From NCBI RefSeq assembly GCF_900230255.1, contig NZ_OCNJ01000002.1, positions 545,223 to 609,222 of the forward strand: DNA of 64,000 bases. Reading direction: 5' to 3'. Each line of letters opens with the position of its first letter. Within the stretch, counting starts at the first letter, position 1. Position numbers and translations under genes: made by a program. This DNA is from Caenispirillum bisanense (GTDB lineage: Bacteria > Pseudomonadota > Alphaproteobacteria > Rhodospirillales > Rhodospirillaceae). The notes under the pieces are model-generated. The model searched no databases and had not been told where the DNA came from. It was given only the letters and a program-made list of their open reading frames with translations. This document shows, one piece after another, positions 8,994 through 20,956 of the stretch.

Positions 8994-9212
8994 TCAGCGC
9001 TCGCGCCGCGTGCCGCGCAGGATGCGCCCGAGCAGGTGGCCGAGCCCGCCGAACAGGACGAGGCTGAAGGCGACGCCGGCGATCAGGTCGGCGGCGACCA
9101 TGGGCACGGCCGTCCCGCGTGGCAGCAGCGCGGCGAAGCCGAGGGTGACGGCCCACAGCCCGAGAGCGGTGGCGATGCCGACGGCGGTGAGCGTCCAGGG
9201 CAGCGACCGCAT
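8994..9212 (-). CDS. Small two-helix membrane protein
   Basis: A 72-residue protein with two membrane helices (about residues 7-28 and 36-58) and a basic C-terminus (RILRGTRRER). Its ATG overlaps the stop of the upstream DUF411 gene by one base (TGATG), so the two are translationally coupled. No family is recognised. The pairing suggests a joint envelope function. Confidence 0.6.
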   Translation of the reverse strand: MRSLPWTLTAVGIATALGLWAVTLGFAALLPRGTAVPMVAADLIAGVAFSLVLFGGLGHLLGRILRGTRRER

Positions 9213-9625
9213 CACGACCGGTCCTTCTTCGGCGGCGGGAAGGCGCTGCGGCTGCCGTCGCGGTTGAGGGCCAGCACGCCGCCCTCCGGCGCGCCGTCCA
9301 CCGTCAGGCCGGTGACGCCGCGCGGCTTCTTGCGCAGCAGCACCGACACCATGTCCGGCGGCACCGCGCCTTCCAGGGCGAACCCGCCGGTTCGCCCGGC
9401 GACGCAGGCGGTGGTTCTGCTGTCGGCCGAGGCCGTGGCCGTGGCGGGGTCGCCGCGCACCACCTCGAACCCGTCGGCGGCGAGGCTGGCGGCCCAGGCC
9501 TCGGCCTCGGCGGCGCAGCCGGCGGCGGCGGTGACCTCGACGACGGGGTCCTGGGTGAACACGGCGGCGGTGACGGACAGCCACCCGGCGGCGGCGGCGA
9601 GCGGCAACAGGACGATCTTGCGCAT
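9212..9625 (-). CDS. DUF411-like periplasmic protein lacking metal-site cysteines
   Basis: A 137-residue exported protein with an N-terminal signal (about 1-22). The body matches the DUF411 layout as I know it: a beta-strand then a short motif, WAASLAADGFEVV, TTACVAGRTGGFALEGAVPPDMVSVLL, and GVTGLTVDGAPEGG. In typical DUF411 proteins the first motif is TCGCC and binds metal, often near copper-handling genes. Here it reads AAAGCAAEAEAW, keeping one cysteine, so metal binding is doubtful. The C-terminus ends in a Pro/Lys tail. The start ATG at 9625 is chosen for the signal peptide. Confidence 0.65.
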   Translation of the reverse strand: MRKIVLLPLAAAAGWLSVTAAVFTQDPVVEVTAAAGCAAEAEAWAASLAADGFEVVRGDPATATASADSRTTACVAGRTGGFALEGAVPPDMVSVLLRKKPRGVTGLTVDGAPEGGVLALNRDGSRSAFPPPKKDRS

Positions 9626-9696
9626 GGTCGGTTCCGGCTGAAGGGGGAGCATGCGCCCACCCTGCCAGCCGCCCCCGGCACCGGCCTTGATGGTGG

Positions 9697-10182
9697 TCAA
9701 GAGGCCGTCAGATGCCGCCGCGCCATGATGGGGCCGAGGTAATCGCGGGTATCGGCCGGATCCTTGTCCTGATCCAGGACGGCGAGCAGCTTGCGCTCCA
9801 GGATCATGCCCTTCAGCAGGCCCACGTGCGACAGGTTCCGGATGACATGGTAGGTGGTCATGTACGCATCGAGGCACGTCTCATGCCCGGGGCGCGGGAC
9901 GATGCCCTCCCGGCTGTTCTGCAGCACCCGCTCCACCGCCTGAATCATGAAGTCGCGGCCGTCGGCGGTGTCGATGATCTCGGCGTAGAGGGCGATGAGG
10001 CCCAGATCGCGGTCGGTCAGCGCACCCGAGTCGAGCGCCCGTTCGGCGTGCATGCGGAACCGTTCGCGGTGAAGCCGCCTGCCTTCGGCATTGGCCGCCA
10101 CCCGGCCCGCGACCCAGCGCAGCGCCAGACCGGCGGCCACAGCCAAGCTAATCGCGACGATCCAGATCAAGGAAGCCTCCAT
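9697..10182 (-). CDS. Membrane-anchored protein of unknown function
   Basis: A 161-residue protein with one N-terminal membrane helix (about residues 4-24) and a helical cytoplasmic or periplasmic body (LTDRDLGLIALYAEIIDTADGRD, AYMTTYHVIRNLSHVGLLKGMILERKLL). No family is recognised. The ATG at 10182 is chosen because it places the helix at the N-terminus. It overlaps the end of the upstream gene by 35 bases, which indicates an operon. The ordered helical body with few repeats looks like a real protein rather than a shadow frame. Confidence 0.6.
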   Translation of the reverse strand: MEASLIWIVAISLAVAAGLALRWVAGRVAANAEGRRLHRERFRMHAERALDSGALTDRDLGLIALYAEIIDTADGRDFMIQAVERVLQNSREGIVPRPGHETCLDAYMTTYHVIRNLSHVGLLKGMILERKLLAVLDQDKDPADTRDYLGPIMARRHLTAS

Positions 10183-10435
10183 GCCGTTTCGTCCGCTCCT
10201 GCTCGATCCTGCGCGCCAGGTGCGCCATGTCGACCCGACGGGCCCGGCGATCCTGCCGGTCCAGGCGCCATGCCCGGATGGCGGCCGGCAGCGCGACGAC
10301 GAGTATGATTGTAACGCATATGATGGCGAGGGCAGCGATTTTGTAGCCGTCGTCCTGGAAGGTGGCGATGACGCTCCAGTCGGGCCACAGGCTTCCCCCT
10401 CCGTCCGCCGGCTCCTCGACCGGCTGCCCCTGCAT
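10148..10435 (-). CDS. Small membrane protein of unknown function
   Basis: A 95-residue protein starting at ATG 10435. A single membrane helix (about residues 34-55, AALAIICVTIILVVALPAAI) is followed by a highly basic tail (RAWRLDRQDRRARRVDMAHLARRIEQE). It overlaps the following minus-strand gene by 35 bases, and the two are likely co-expressed. No homologous family is recognised. The 99 bases between it and the stress protein upstream would hold the promoter. Confidence 0.5.
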   Translation of the reverse strand: MQGQPVEEPADGGGSLWPDWSVIATFQDDGYKIAALAIICVTIILVVALPAAIRAWRLDRQDRRARRVDMAHLARRIEQERTKRHGGFLDLDRRD

Positions 10436-10534
10436 GGCGACCCGCCTCCCCCTATGGCATCCGCACGCAGCCGGTGCATGCGTCCTGCTGCGTGTGGGGA
10501 TGTTTCCATAATCGCGGAAGGAGGTCCAGTGGGT

Positions 10535-11392
10535 CTAGTGCACCATGAGCAGCGGCACCTGACAGGTGCGGATGGTCTCGGTGGTGGTGGAACCGATGAT
10601 GAGGGCGCGAATGCGCGAGTGGCCGTAGGCGCCCATCACCACCAGGTCGGCGGCGGTCAACTGGACGTGGGCGGCGATGGCCTCGGCGGGGGTGCCCTCG
10701 GCGGTGACGGCGCGGGCCTCGCGGCCGACGGCGCGCAGGGTGCTCTCGGCCCAGGGCAGGTCCTCGGCCGCGACCTTGGAGGACGGCCGCACCGCCAGCA
10801 CGTCGACGGCGACGTCGTGCAGCAGCGGACCGGCGGCGGCCAGTTCCACCGCCCGGCGGGCGCTGGCGCTGCCGTCGAAGGCGATGACCGCCCGGCCGAT
10901 GGGGCGGAAGGCGCGCGAGGCCACCAGAACGGGCTTGCGGCTGCTGCGCACGGCACGCTCCAGGTTGGCGCCGAGGTGGCCGCCGGCGACGTCGTGGGTC
11001 TCGCCGCGCTTGCCGATCACCACCAGGTCGGCGCCCTGCTCGCGCTCGCCCAGGGTTTCGACCAGGGTGCCGTGACGCAGCGTCGCCTCCACCTCCGCCA
11101 CGCCGAGCGCCTGCAGGCGGGCCGTGGCGTCGTCGAGCACGAGGCGGCCCTTCTTCTGCGCCACCTTGGCCTTGGCGGCTTCCAGGTCGGCCAGCTGCTG
11201 CAGCAGTTCGTCACGGGCGTCGACGCCGATGGCGCCGGTGAAGTCGGCCAGCATCGCCTTCTCGCGTGCGGCGTCGAGGACGTGCAGCACCTCGACCGCC
11301 GCGCCGAGCCGCAGGGCGGCCCAGGCGGCATGGTCGTAGACGCTGGCGGAGTAGGGGGCGGAGCCGTCGGTGCAGGCGAGAATCTTCGGCAT
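10535..11392 (-). CDS. Universal stress protein with two USP domains
   Basis: A 285-residue protein made of two UspA folds in tandem (about residues 1-150 and 155-285). The second domain has the ATP-binding signature G-2X-G-9X-G-S (GAYGHSRIRALIIGS), and the first domain starts with KILACTDGS but has a less perfect loop. It follows the SulP transporter gene by 15 bases on the same strand. SulP-USP pairs are a recurring arrangement, suggesting the USP adjusts transport in response to energy state, which is inference. Confidence 0.92.
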   Translation of the reverse strand: MPKILACTDGSAPYSASVYDHAAWAALRLGAAVEVLHVLDAAREKAMLADFTGAIGVDARDELLQQLADLEAAKAKVAQKKGRLVLDDATARLQALGVAEVEATLRHGTLVETLGEREQGADLVVIGKRGETHDVAGGHLGANLERAVRSSRKPVLVASRAFRPIGRAVIAFDGSASARRAVELAAAGPLLHDVAVDVLAVRPSSKVAAEDLPWAESTLRAVGREARAVTAEGTPAEAIAAHVQLTAADLVVMGAYGHSRIRALIIGSTTTETIRTCQVPLLMVH

Positions 11393-11407
11393 GGGAGAGT
11401 TCCTTCC

Positions 11408-12889
11408 TCAGTGCCCGAGCAGGCTGTCCATGGCGCCCGGCTTGTCGTGGATGGCGAGCCGGTCGACCAGCGTGGCGCTGGCCTCGTTCATGCCGACGAT
11501 GTCGACCTCGGTGCCCTCGCGGCGGAACTTCAGCACCACCGTGTCGAGGGCGCCGACCCCGGTCAGGTCCCAGAAGTGGGCGCGGCTCATGTCGATGGTC
11601 ACGCGCTCCAGCACCTCCTTGAAGTCGAAGGCCCGGATGAAGGTCTCGGCCGAGGCGAAGAACACCTGGCCCTCCACCCGGTAGGTGCGCGCCCGGCCGT
11701 CGGCGGAGGCTTCGCTGGTGACGCGGGCGATCTGCGACACCTTGCGGGCGAAGAACAGCGCCGACAGCAGAACGCCGACCAGAACCCCCTTGGCGAGGTC
11801 GTGGGTGAAGACGACCACCAGGACCGTCGCGATCATCACCGTGCTGGAACTGGCGGGCGTGGTGCGCAGGTTGCGCACGGAAGCCCACGAAAAGGTGCCG
11901 ATGGAGACCATGATCATCACCGCCACCAGCGCGGCCATGGGGATCTGCCGCACCAGGTCGCCGAGGACGAGGATCAGGAACAGCAGGAAGGTGCCCGCCA
12001 CCAGGGCCGAGAGCCGCCCGCGGCCGCCCGACTTCACGTTGATGACCGACTGGCCGATCATGGCGCAGCCCGCCATGCCGCCGAACAGGCCGGAGACGAT
12101 GTTGGCCGTGCCCTGGCCCATGCACTCGCGGTTCTTGTTGCTGTCGGTGTCGGTGAATTCGTCGACGATGTTGGCGGTCATCAGGCTTTCCAGCAGCCCG
12201 ACGATGGACAGCGTCAGCGCCACCGGGAAGACGATCTGCAGCGTCTCCAGCGTCCACGGCACGTCGGGCAGCAGGAAGACGGGCAGGCTGTCGGGCAGCT
12301 CGCCCATGTCGCCCACCGTGCGCAGCGGCATGTCGAAGGCCATGGCGACGGCGGTCAGCACCACGATGGCGACCAGCGGCGACGGCACCACCTTGGTCAG
12401 GTAGGGGAACAGGTAGATGATGCCGAGCCCGGCCGCCACCATGGCGTAGGTCGGCCAGGCGACGCCCGTCAGCTCGGGCAGCTGGGCCATGAAGATGAGG
12501 ATGGCGAGGGCGTTGACGAAGCCGGTCATCACCGACCGCGACACGAACCGCATGTAGCGCCCGACGCGCAGCAGGCCGAAGCCGATCTGCAGTGCCCCGC
12601 ACAGCAGCGTCGCCACCAGCAGGTACTGCAGGCCGTGATCGCGCACCAGGTCGGTCATCACCAGCGCCATGGCGCCCGTCGCCGCCGAGATCATGCCCGG
12701 CCGGCCACCCGCGAAGGCGATGACGACGGCGATGCAGAACGAGGCGTAGAGGCCGACCTTGGGGTCGACGCCGGCGATGATGGAAAAGGCGATGGCTTCG
12801 GGGATCAGGGCGAGGGCGACGACCATGCCGGCCAGCACGTCGCCGCGCACGTTGCCGATCCAGTCCGCCCGCAAACGGGACAAGGGCAT
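11408..12889 (-). CDS. SulP-family inorganic anion transporter with STAS domain
   Basis: A 493-residue transporter of the SulP/SLC26 family: about 10-12 membrane segments (residues 15-380), the conserved early region [31 protein letters not shown], a [25 protein letters not shown] loop, and a C-terminal cytoplasmic STAS domain (about 400-485) with DLTGVGALD at the regulatory site. The substrate is probably sulfate or bicarbonate; the sequence alone does not decide. It is first in an operon with the USP gene. Confidence 0.92.
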   Translation of the reverse strand: MPLSRLRADWIGNVRGDVLAGMVVALALIPEAIAFSIIAGVDPKVGLYASFCIAVVIAFAGGRPGMISAATGAMALVMTDLVRDHGLQYLLVATLLCGALQIGFGLLRVGRYMRFVSRSVMTGFVNALAILIFMAQLPELTGVAWPTYAMVAAGLGIIYLFPYLTKVVPSPLVAIVVLTAVAMAFDMPLRTVGDMGELPDSLPVFLLPDVPWTLETLQIVFPVALTLSIVGLLESLMTANIVDEFTDTDSNKNRECMGQGTANIVSGLFGGMAGCAMIGQSVINVKSGGRGRLSALVAGTFLLFLILVLGDLVRQIPMAALVAVMIMVSIGTFSWASVRNLRTTPASSSTVMIATVLVVVFTHDLAKGVLVGVLLSALFFARKVSQIARVTSEASADGRARTYRVEGQVFFASAETFIRAFDFKEVLERVTIDMSRAHFWDLTGVGALDTVVLKFRREGTEVDIVGMNEASATLVDRLAIHDKPGAMDSLLGH

Positions 12890-13059
12890 GCGGAAATCCT
12901 AGTTGCGGGCCGGCGATGCCTGCAAAGCCGGCCTCGGTCCGGGCCGAGGGAGGGCGGGCCGGACGCTTCCTGCGGCGGCGCGAATCGCCGCTCGTGATGG
13001 TGATGGGGGGCTTATACCGTGGCCGTCGGCGCGCCGCAACCGGCGGTGGGAACGCGCCG

Positions 13060-16497
<3,438 letters not shown>

Positions 16498-16700
16498 CCG
16501 TCAAGCTCCCCAAAGCCCCCGCTCGGTCCCCGTCCCGGATTCGGCCGCGACTGCACGTCGCCGGTACCCGATCGGATCAAAAGTATTACAACCCGTCCGT
16601 TCGGGACAGGACTAAAATGCACGGGCGGTCGCAGGATCCGTCCCTACGGCGGTCATGGAGATTTCGTTTCCACGGCGACGCGTCATGGGGTATTGCGTCG

Positions 16701-16720
16701 GGGTGACGTATTGGTCACCC
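16701..16720. promoter_or_regulatory. Inverted repeat, candidate operator
   Basis: GGGTGAC (16701-16707) and GTCACCC (16714-16720) form a perfect 7+7 palindrome with a six-base centre, 55 bases before the acyl-CoA dehydrogenase start and in the divergent gap with the histidine kinase. The size and position fit a dimeric repressor site. No regulator gene of an obvious fatty-acid type lies next to it. Confidence 0.45.
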
Positions 16721-16775
16721 TGCAGGGCCGCGGCACCACCGCGCAAAAGCACGAGACTGGGAAGGATCAGGAACG

Positions 16776-18560
16776 ATGTCTGAGTACGTTGCGCCTCTCA
16801 AGGACATGAGCTTCGCGCTGAAGCTGGCGGGCATGGAACAGGTCGCCGCTCTTCCCGGCTTCGAGGAAGCGTCCGAGGACCTCGTCGCGGCCGTGCTGGA
16901 GGAAGCGGGCAAGTTCGCCCACGGTGTGCTGTCGCCCATCAACTGGGAAGGCGACCGCTCGGGCGGTGCCAAGCTGGAGAACGGCGTCGTGCGCACCGCG
17001 CCGGGCTGGCAGGACGCCTACCGCCAGTTTGCCGAAGGCGGCTGGAACGGCGTGCCGTTCGATCCCGAATACGGCGGCCAGGGCCTGCCGTGGGTGGTGA
17101 CCACCGCCGTCAACGAGATGTGGCAGGCCGCCAACATGAGCTTCGGTCTGTGTCCGCTGCTCAACCAGGGCGCCTGCGAGCTGCTCAGCCACTACGGCAG
17201 TGAAGAACAGAAGCGCACCTACCTGGAGAAGATGGTCTCCGGCCAGTGGACCGGCACCATGAACCTGACCGAGCCGGGCGCCGGCTCCGACCTGTCGCAG
17301 GTGCGCACCAAAGCGGTGAAGGACGGTGACGTCTACAAGATCACCGGCTCCAAGATCTTCATCACCTACGGCGACCACGACCTGACGGAAAACATCGTCC
17401 ATCTGGTGCTGGCCCGCACGCCGGACGCGCCGGAAGGGGTGAAGGGCATCAGCCTGTTCATCGTGCCGAAGGTGCTGGTGGGCGCCGACGGCTCGCTCGG
17501 CGAGCGCAACGACGCCCGTTGCGTGTCGCTGGAACACAAGCTCGGCATCCACGCCAGCCCGACGGCCGTGATGGCCTTCGGCGACACCGGCGGCGCCACC
17601 GGCTATCTGGTCGGCGAGGAGAACCGCGGCATCGAATACATGTTCATGATGATGAACAACGCCCGCCTCAACGTCGGCCTGCAGGGCGTCGCCATCTCCG
17701 AGCGCGCCTACCAGAAGGCGCTGGCCTACGCCAAGGAGCGCGTGCAGGGCAAGCCGGTCGGCTTCAAGGGCGACAAGACCCCGGCCATCATCGGCCACCC
17801 CGACATGCGCCGCATGCTCATCACCATGAAGGCGCTGACCGAGGCGACCCGCGCGCTGGCCTATACCGCCATGGCGCAGTTCGACATCGCCAACCGCCAT
17901 GCCGAGCCGGAAGTCCGCCGCGCCGCCGCCGACCGCGTCGCGCTGCTGACGCCGGTGGTCAAGGCGTGGTCGACCGACGTCGGCGTCGAGGTGGCGAGCC
18001 TGGGCGTGCAGGTCCACGGCGGCCTCGGCTTCGTCGAGGAGACGGGTGCGGCGCAGTACTACCGCGACGCCCGCATCGCGCCGATCTACGAAGGCACCAA
18101 CGGCATCCAGGCCAACGACCTGGTGTTCCGCAAGGTCGCCCGCGACAAGGGCGCCGTCGCCTTCGGCCTGATCGCCGAGATGCGCGACGTGGCCGCCGCC
18201 GCCACCGGCGACCTTGCGCCGCTGGGTGCGGCCCTGATGGCCGGCATCGACTCCCTCGAGACGGCCACGACCGCCATCGCCGGCGCCGACCCGGTGACCG
18301 TCGCCGCCGTCGCCTACCCCTACCTCCGCCTGTTCGGCACCGTCGCCGGCGGCTGGATGATGGTGAAGTCGGCCATCGCCTCCCAGGCAGCCCTGGCGGC
18401 CGGCGAGGGCGATCCGGAGTTCCACAAGGCGAAACTCGCCACCGCCACCTTCTACGCCACCAACCTGCTGCCGGCCCACGGCGGCCATCTGGCAGCGGTG
18501 CAGGCGGGCGCGGCGCCGGTCATGACCATGACCGACGACCAGTACGGCATCGACCTGTAA
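16776..18560 (+). CDS. Acyl-CoA dehydrogenase, DmdC-like
   Basis: A 594-residue flavoprotein, longer than the usual 380-residue acyl-CoA dehydrogenases and matching the long subgroup that includes 3-methylmercaptopropionyl-CoA dehydrogenase (DmdC). Visible features are the N-terminal cap (GVLSPINWEGDRSG), the FAD/substrate motif MNLTEPGAGSDLSQVRTKA, ITGSKIFITYGDHDL, the FAD arginine region, and the catalytic base Glu439 in APIYEGTNGIQANDL. The last 130 residues form the extra C-terminal domain of this subgroup. It oxidises an acyl-CoA to the 2-enoyl-CoA; the exact acyl chain cannot be read from sequence. A strong terminator follows, so it is probably monocistronic. Confidence 0.92.
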   Translation: MSEYVAPLKDMSFALKLAGMEQVAALPGFEEASEDLVAAVLEEAGKFAHGVLSPINWEGDRSGGAKLENGVVRTAPGWQDAYRQFAEGGWNGVPFDPEYGGQGLPWVVTTAVNEMWQAANMSFGLCPLLNQGACELLSHYGSEEQKRTYLEKMVSGQWTGTMNLTEPGAGSDLSQVRTKAVKDGDVYKITGSKIFITYGDHDLTENIVHLVLARTPDAPEGVKGISLFIVPKVLVGADGSLGERNDARCVSLEHKLGIHASPTAVMAFGDTGGATGYLVGEENRGIEYMFMMMNNARLNVGLQGVAISERAYQKALAYAKERVQGKPVGFKGDKTPAIIGHPDMRRMLITMKALTEATRALAYTAMAQFDIANRHAEPEVRRAAADRVALLTPVVKAWSTDVGVEVASLGVQVHGGLGFVEETGAAQYYRDARIAPIYEGTNGIQANDLVFRKVARDKGAVAFGLIAEMRDVAAAATGDLAPLGAALMAGIDSLETATTAIAGADPVTVAAVAYPYLRLFGTVAGGWMMVKSAIASQAALAAGEGDPEFHKAKLATATFYATNLLPAHGGHLAAVQAGAAPVMTMTDDQYGIDL

Positions 18561-18586
18561 AACCGGGTCGCCTCAAAAGGTTGGAG

Positions 18587-18616
18587 CGCCCCCGGCCCTG
18601 TGGCCGGGGGCGTTTT
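18587..18616 (+). terminator. Rho-independent terminator after acyl-CoA dehydrogenase
   Basis: A perfect 11-base-pair stem, CGCCCCCGGCC (18587-18597) with GGCCGGGGGCG (18602-18612), a four-base loop and a TTTT run, 26 bases after the stop codon. Confidence 0.9.
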
Positions 18617-18945
18617 CCTTTGTCGCCGACAGGGGTAACGTGCCGCTATACCTAGGTGCATGGTCGGGTATGCTTTGGGGCGTCGGCGTCCACCTTTCCA
18701 CACCTGCGCGGCGGGCGGCCCGCTGGTAAGGTTCCTACATGGTCCTCTCCGGACCTGATCGCTCCCGCCGCACCCCACACCGCACATAGGGGTCCGCCCC
18801 CACTCGGCCCCTACGGACGATCAGCCGGACTGGATACAGCGGCCTCCTGGACCCCTCCGGGAGGCCGCTAAACTTTTCGGGGCACGGCGTCGGCCGCCGT
18901 GCCCCCTTCCCCCGACAGATCCTGCAGAAGCGAGCGCCGCGACCG
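18617..18945. other. Gene-free stretch with two hairpins
   Basis: No convincing coding frame is seen between the terminator and the end of the Hcp-like operon. Two hairpins lie close together: GCGGCCTCC/GGAGGCCGC (18839-18847 with 18860-18868) and GGGGCACGGC/GCCGTGCCCC (18879-18888 with 18896-18905). Neither has a good T-run on the minus strand. They may end the convergent Hcp transcript, but this is weak. Confidence 0.4.
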
Positions 18946-19533
18946 TCAGTCGCGGCTGGCGACGTCGACGGCGGCCACCACGTTGCCGACGCACTTGCCG
19001 TTCTTGTAGACGATGTACTCCATCTTCACCTTCTTGAAGCCGATGGTGAAATCCTCGGTCAGGCTGTCGTTGCTGAGCGAGATTTCGTGGCTGGTGATGT
19101 GGCTGTCCGACAGGGTGATCTTCAGGAAGGGTTCCGTCCATTGCACGCCCGAGGTCAGCGAGGCGCCGCTCAGCGACACGTCGAGCTGCATGTTGCCGAG
19201 GCCGAGCGGGTCGTCGCGCTCGAAGGCGCGGCACACCAGGATCTTGGCCGTCTCGCCGCCGCCCAGTTCGTCCTTGTCGGCGAAGGCCAGCTCGAAGAAC
19301 TTGGGCGTCGCCTTGTCGACGGTGCGGGTGATGGAGATGTTGTCGATGCCCATGGCCATGCGGGCTTCCTGCTCGTCGCCGTCGAGCGCCGGCAGGCGGT
19401 CCTTCAGCTTGGTCTCGCCGAGGGGGCCCATGGCGCAGCTCATCTTGAAGTCGGTGCAGGCGACGAGGCCCTTGAAGCCGGCCAGGGTGACCTCGCCCTT
19501 CACGCCCGGGAAATCGAGGAAGATGACCTGCAT
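18946..19533 (-). CDS. Hcp-like type VI tube-family protein (third of three)
   Basis: A 195-residue protein with the Hcp-family pattern: N-terminal strand FLDFPGVKGEVTLAGFKG, a middle ISITRTVDKATPKFFELAF, FLKITLSDSHITSHEIS, and the C-terminal strand FTIGFKKVKMEYIVY. Hcp subunits stack as hexamers to form the type VI secretion tube and can carry effectors. Canonical Hcp is about 160-170 residues; this one has an insertion (about residues 38-55) and a short C-terminal extension. No sheath, baseplate, VgrG or ClpV gene is in the window. It is last of three related genes, 37 bases after the second. Confidence 0.78.
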   Translation of the reverse strand: MQVIFLDFPGVKGEVTLAGFKGLVACTDFKMSCAMGPLGETKLKDRLPALDGDEQEARMAMGIDNISITRTVDKATPKFFELAFADKDELGGGETAKILVCRAFERDDPLGLGNMQLDVSLSGASLTSGVQWTEPFLKITLSDSHITSHEISLSNDSLTEDFTIGFKKVKMEYIVYKNGKCVGNVVAAVDVASRD

Positions 19534-19570
19534 CGTATGCTCCTGAACAAGAAAGAGTGCCGCGTCTGCG

Positions 19571-20074
19571 TCAGATGACGCGGCCGGCCTGGACGTCGAA
19601 GGTGAACGAGGTCTTGCCGCGGGCGCCCTGGCCGGAATCGAAGGCGGTGTATTCCCACTCGATGGCGGCGGCGCTGACTTCCAGGGTCTCCTGGATGTCG
19701 CCGTCCTCGACCGTGATGGACTGCATGCCGATGAGGGCACGGTGCAGCTTCATGGTCATGAAGTGCTTGACCATGGCGTTCTCGGCCCCGGCCGCCTTGA
19801 AGAACAGCAGCGACCACGGGTACTTGGACACGCGCGTCGACAGCAGCGACCGGGTGATCTCGGCCGAGCCGCGGTCGAGCTTGCGTTCGATCATGACGTG
19901 CTCGAGGTGCGGCGCGTGGACGGTGCGGCGGCCCTCGACGTGCAGTTCGGCCTCCACCTCGATGTCGTAGGACACCTGTTCCACCACCAGCAGCTTCTCG
20001 TAGCCGACGAGGGTGGACTCGCCCTCCACCCAGGTGGAGTCGCCGGTCGGGATCTTCAGCAGGATGATCGCCAT
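19571..20074 (-). CDS. Hcp-like type VI tube-family protein (second of three)
   Basis: A 167-residue protein, the normal Hcp length. It starts MAIILLKIPTGDSTWVEGES and has RRTVHAPHLEHVMIERKLDRGS, SKYPWSLLFFKA and a C-terminal FTFDVQAGRVI. The pattern TVHAP, a charged strand, a helix TRSLLSTRVSKYPW and a last Gly-Arg-Val ending is shared with the gene upstream, so the two are close paralogues. It sits 15 bases after that gene. The Hcp fold is inferred from the pattern of strands; sequence divergence from classical Hcp is considerable. Confidence 0.75.
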   Translation of the reverse strand: MAIILLKIPTGDSTWVEGESTLVGYEKLLVVEQVSYDIEVEAELHVEGRRTVHAPHLEHVMIERKLDRGSAEITRSLLSTRVSKYPWSLLFFKAAGAENAMVKHFMTMKLHRALIGMQSITVEDGDIQETLEVSAAAIEWEYTAFDSGQGARGKTSFTFDVQAGRVI

Positions 20075-20089
20075 GGTGTGTCGCCCGCC

Positions 20090-20710
20090 TCAGCTCACGC
20101 GGCCGGACTGCATGTCGTAGGTGACGGCCACCTGGCCCTCCACCCGCTGCAGGTCGTTGGTCTTGTGGTAGACCCAGCGGATCTTGGTGCCGCTGACCTC
20201 CATGCTCTCCTCGGCGTCGCCGTCGCCGATGGAGAAGGAGTATTTGGTGATGAGCGGATTGAAGATCTGCATGGTCATGAACTTCACCTGCATGGGGCCC
20301 AGGTTCTCGCGCTGCTCGAAGCCGCCGCCCTCGAACTGGGTTTGCGACCGGATGGTCTGGCCGCCGACGGCGCGCAGGAAATAGAGTTCCCACGGGTACT
20401 TGCTGACCTTGGTGGTGAGCACCCAGCGGGTCAGCGCCGACGACGAGGTATCCACCCGCCGCTTGATCTTGATGGTCTCGATCTTGGGCGCGTGCACGGT
20501 GCGGCGGCCGTCGCCGGGTTCGTCGGATTCCACCTCGGTGGCCCATTCGACGGATTCCACCAGGATCATCCCACGGTAGTCGTCGAGCATGCACTCGCCC
20601 TGCACCCAGGGTGGTTCGCCTGCGGGAAGGCCGACCATGCTCGCCACGTCGCGCAACAGCTGCTCGGTGAAGTCGCTGCGGCGCGGAATCATGAGGACGA
20701 TCTGTGCCAC
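20090..20710 (-). CDS. Hcp-like type VI tube-family protein (first of three)
   Basis: A 206-residue protein starting at GTG 20710, with a GGAAGG site upstream. It shares with the next gene RRTVHAPKIETIKIKRRVD, TRWVLTTKVSKYPWELYFL and the ending YDMQSGRVS, but has an extra N-terminal segment (about residues 10-40) and a longer loop (QTQFEGGGFEQRENLG). It heads a three-gene unit whose promoter must lie in the 246-base divergent gap before the receptor gene at 20957. Role beyond the Hcp family is unknown. Confidence 0.75.
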   Translation of the reverse strand: MAQIVLMIPRRSDFTEQLLRDVASMVGLPAGEPPWVQGECMLDDYRGMILVESVEWATEVESDEPGDGRRTVHAPKIETIKIKRRVDTSSSALTRWVLTTKVSKYPWELYFLRAVGGQTIRSQTQFEGGGFEQRENLGPMQVKFMTMQIFNPLITKYSFSIGDGDAEESMEVSGTKIRWVYHKTNDLQRVEGQVAVTYDMQSGRVS

Positions 20711-20956
20711 TCCCGGTCCTTCCTGGTTCCGCCTGTATGGGTTTCGGCTACCCCTTTACTCTCGGCCGAATCGCGCGGCAAGGGTACTGAAAAGTGGTGC
20801 CATTGGGAGTAAGGGTAAAACGAAAGGCGAGTTTCTAAAAGACTCTGGCGCGCCTTCTGGTGTATGGTTTCCATCCAGACGGCCGCGAGTGGGACCACGG
20901 CAGTCGCGGCGCGCCGCCGGGGGGAAGGCGAGTCGTGAAGTTGGATATTGGGGGGT

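Noticed and set aside
10091..12997. Long plus-strand frame opposite the SulP and stress-protein genes
   Set aside because: The translation is a low-complexity His/Gly/Val/Ala-rich string with no domain, and it covers two well-supported minus-strand genes.
18656..18871. Small plus-strand frame after the dehydrogenase terminator
   Set aside because: No ribosome site, no signal and a proline-rich composition without codon bias like its neighbours; left as gene-free.
18946..20710. A type VI secretion gene cluster
   Set aside because: Only Hcp-like genes are seen. Without VgrG, TssB/C, ClpV or TssM the locus cannot be called a secretion cluster.
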